Below, in pieces: positions 61,764 through 64,000 of a stretch of DNA of 64,000 bases (position 1 is its first letter; each line of letters starts with the position of its first letter). The stretch comes from Ditylenchus dipsaci (taxonomy: Eukaryota; Nematoda; Chromadorea; Rhabditida; Anguinidae). Both the position numbers and the translations under genes were made by a program. The notes under the pieces were generated by a model. The model did not search any database. It saw only the letters and a list, made by a program, of their open reading frames with translations, and had not been told where the DNA came from. The stretch spans positions 1-64,000 of the forward strand of contig SADC01000842.1 in the NCBI GenBank assembly GCA_004194705.1, given 5' to 3'.

Positions 61764-62751
61764 CGTATTTCCTGTAATAAGGCGGCATGCAGCTTTTTTT
61801 TTCAACCTATCCTCAGGGTGCCGGCTTATTACAGGGTGCCGGCTTATTACAGGGTGCCGGCTTTTATTTCACTCGACTTTGAAGAAAATTATTTTATTTG
61901 AAAAATTCTATCCTCCACAACAACTCACACAACAAGGGATCCATGACAACAAGTAACATTAAACAATAAAATCCAAGGAATCTTCACTAATATAGCCGTT
62001 CACTTCGTCTTGTTCTAGGTCCAATTCGACGAATTCGGTCGCTTCTTCCAGGTTTCCTGTTCGCGCGAATTCCAGCATCATTCGTCCTTCAGGTACCGGA
62101 CCGTGCTGCTTGAAGCAATGGATCAGATCGTCTTCGCTTCCATCGTGGCACACTGTAATCCCGCAATCTTTAAGCAGAAGGATTATTTGACAAACATTCA
62201 AACAAATTGTACCTTTAAATGACTTGGCAATTGAATCCTGCGATATCGACTCCCACGCCACACAGATCCAATCAAGGTAGACGCCCATTGAGGCTGGTCT
62301 AGGATTTCCATTAGCCGTCCATTCCATTTGAGCACCGTTCAGCATCCAGGTGTTGTAGAGTTGCTGCAGTTAGGCTTTAAAGGGTCCGTTCCACACTACG
62401 TCAGGCGCCTAAAACAGGAAGAGAAATAAACCGAAGCAGACGAAAGAAATGGCAACCTGAATAAACTTGGTACATCCGCCGGGAATCACTGCCGTGTGTA
62501 AATTAAGAGCTTTCAATTCTTTCTTGGTAGACTCACTGATGTGGCAACAAAACGAGTCCCAGACTAGCAGACGCTTGCCAAACAGAGAACGACCGAATAT
62601 ATGCTGTAGGTAATCGCTTGTTAGTAAAACGGTCTTAGGGTGCCGCCTTATTAGAGGGTGCCGCCTTATTTTTCGTTCAACTCTCAGAGTGCCGGCTTAT
62701 TAGAGGGTGCCGGCTTATTAGAGGGTGCCGCCTTATTACAGGAAATACGGT
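61764..62751 (-). mobile_element. CCGTATTT-family pogo-like transposon with GGTGCCGGC arrays
   Basis: CCGTATTTCCTGTAATAAGG and its exact inverse, flanked by TA. It splits a sequence that is intact in copy 1 (CGAATAGTTTGATG near 42330), so the insertion site and TA duplication are directly visible. Inside both ends are repeated CTTATTACAGGGTGCCGG units. It encodes the C-terminal half of a pogo-type transposase on the minus strand. Confidence 0.9.
61959..62605 (-). pseudogene. Pogo-type DDE transposase, C-terminal half
   Basis: Exons on the minus strand: 62605 to about 62458 with FGKRLLVWDSFCCH (second catalytic Asp) and IPGGCTKFIQ. Next, 62410 to about 62210 with APDVVWNGPFKA (third catalytic Asp), MEWTANGNPRPAS and VAWESIS. 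The last runs from about 62165 to 61959 with DCGITVCHDGSEDDLIHCFK and an acidic tail. One in-frame TAA (62370-62372) follows the PFKA motif. The DNA-binding domain and first Asp are missing, so the copy is not autonomous. The same C-terminal signature is seen at 35290-35577. Confidence 0.75.
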
Positions 62752-63054
62752 AGTTTGATGTTCCTAAGGTAAAATTGTAAAACCAAACGTCCCAAATCAC
62801 CAAAAATCACGTCGAATCACCTTAGACTATTTTAAACTACCCTTAAAATAATAACCCGTCAAAATTTGGCAATTTCTAGGCCTTAGTGTGGAAATAGCTT
62901 CATTGCGACTATTTCGAGTGAAAACAAAGTAATTATATTGAAAATCTACAGGAAAAAGGCAAGAATGATACAGAAAGATATTATAAAGACGACCAACGAC
63001 CACACAACAACCAAAAAATCAATTGATTGAGCACTTAAGCAAAAAACAAAATTG

Positions 63055-63140
63055 TCTCGCGAGTCCATCTGTCTCGCGAGACAAAAAAGTGTCTCGCGAG
63101 ACTCTCGAGTAATTTCTTCTCGTGTCTCGCGGGAGTCTGG
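63055..63140. promoter_or_regulatory. Cluster of TCTCGCGAGA palindromes, copy in second direct repeat
   Basis: Same arrangement as 42638-42720: two perfect and two near-perfect sites within 86 bases. Confidence 0.5.
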
Positions 63141-63346
63141 GGAGGACTTTAAGAAACATTAAACCAAGGGATTCCTCGTGAAATTTATCAAAATCGATTT
63201 TTTTGTTGATTCTTTGGCAAAATATTCTTTTTTGAAATCCTTCAAATCCCAATATGAATCCAGGTAGAGTTTGGTCAAGCAAAAAATAAGCTTAATTCAA
63301 AAAAATTTGTGTAGTTAGCTTTTTGCCTAGTCGATTTACGTTTAAG

Positions 63347-64000
63347 CCTTGTATCTAATGACTGAAAGGAAATCCCATGTTTTTAACGCGGGAAGGGCTG
63401 CAAACTTTTTTGTTCATAAATTTTTTCTCTTGGTGTCATTTTGTAGGTAAGATTCAGAGCTATACGATGATATTTTTTTCAGAGGTTGGTGGCTGAAGAA
63501 AACATCATCGTGTAGCTCCTGACACTTAGCTGCAAATTGACACCAACAAAAACAATTTATGAACAAAAAAATTTTACAGCCCTTCCAGCGTTAAAAACAT
63601 GGAATTTTCTTTCAGTCATTAGCAGTGTTTTCAAAAGTCAAGTCAAGGTAAAACTTGACTTTAAAACTTCATGTTCGTTTTTCTCGATTTTAGTAAGGAA
63701 AATGGGTCTGAATTTTTTTTCCTGTCCCTTAAAGTCAAGATTTTGCGCTGAACAAAACGTACTTTTCAGAATAACGATATAATCTTTGCACGATGAGATA
63801 TAGCCTAAAGTCAAGGTAAAATCACCTGGATTTTAGCGAAAGTTAAGGTCAAGGTAAAATCAAAGTGATTTTACCTTGACTTTAGGCTATATCTCATCGT
63901 GCAAAATTATATCGTTATTCTGAAAAGTACGTTTTGTTCAGCGCAAAATCTTGACTTTAGGGGTAAGGAAAAAAAATTCAGACCCATTTTCCTTACTAAA
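63347..64000. mobile_element. Foldback with hAT MITE, third copy, cut by window end
   Basis: Direct copy of 42918-43581. The MITE begins at 63623 after GTCATTAG and runs past the window end. Confidence 0.8.

Larger units (their letters stand above)
59199..64000 (+). repeat. Large direct repeat, copy 2
   Basis: Same orientation as 39768-43581, cut by the window end. It carries an extra transposon at 61764-62751 that copy 1 lacks. Confidence 0.9.

Overview
The window looks like nuclear DNA of an invertebrate animal. It is AT-rich, its few host genes have many short introns (about 45-60 nt) with GT-AG and some GC-AG borders, and the gene families are animal ones: a PRELI/CRAL-TRIO/GOLD protein of the SEC14L1/5 group, a Cys-loop ligand-gated ion channel, trypsin-like S1 proteases and an F-box protein. 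A nematode or another compact-intron invertebrate fits best, but nothing in the sequence fixes the phylum. I see no rRNA gene, no convincing tRNA and no prokaryotic gene organisation.

Layout. 1-9 kb holds a decayed S1 protease (His and Asp exons, then the Ser exon 2.5 kb downstream, with nested MITEs between them) and a second S1-like fragment whose catalytic His and Asp are both Glu. 9-17 kb is mostly palindromic (foldback) elements, with a gypsy-like gag scrap, an unidentified last exon plus a partial copy, and a compositionally odd, stop-interrupted ORF. 18-18.8 kb has a small gene for a one-pass membrane protein (minus strand). 20.2-22.3 kb is a DNA transposon that encodes a Ulp1-type protease behind a degenerate zinc-finger-like motif. 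24.9-28.9 kb is a Cys-loop channel gene (minus), probably decayed. 31-37.5 kb is the best gene of the window, a roughly 24-exon SEC14L1/5-like gene (minus), with two transposons and a tRNA-like sequence in one large intron.

From 39.8 kb to the end the window is a large rearranged repeat. A block at 39768-43581 recurs in direct orientation at 59199-64000 (period about 19.43 kb). A block at 42908-46436 recurs inverted at 55701-59177. The inverted arms carry a small charged-protein gene and an F-box/coiled-coil gene. The 9.3 kb between the arms is packed with nested transposons, including a MULE at 48620-50909 whose FLYWCH/transposase gene is broken by two MITEs.

The unifying theme is mobile DNA. 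At least ten elements have termini that are not simple inverted repeats but inverted arrays of short tandem repeats, each family with its own repeat unit. Several have clean 8-, 9- or 10-bp target-site duplications, and two such elements (plus one decayed scrap) carry FLYWCH-like sequence. A second group shares an outer CCGTATTT terminus followed by a family-specific unit that is repeated inward. These two patterns, the Ulp1 element and the 19.4-kb compound repeat are the parts most worth following up. All family assignments come from reading motifs by eye; no database search was possible.
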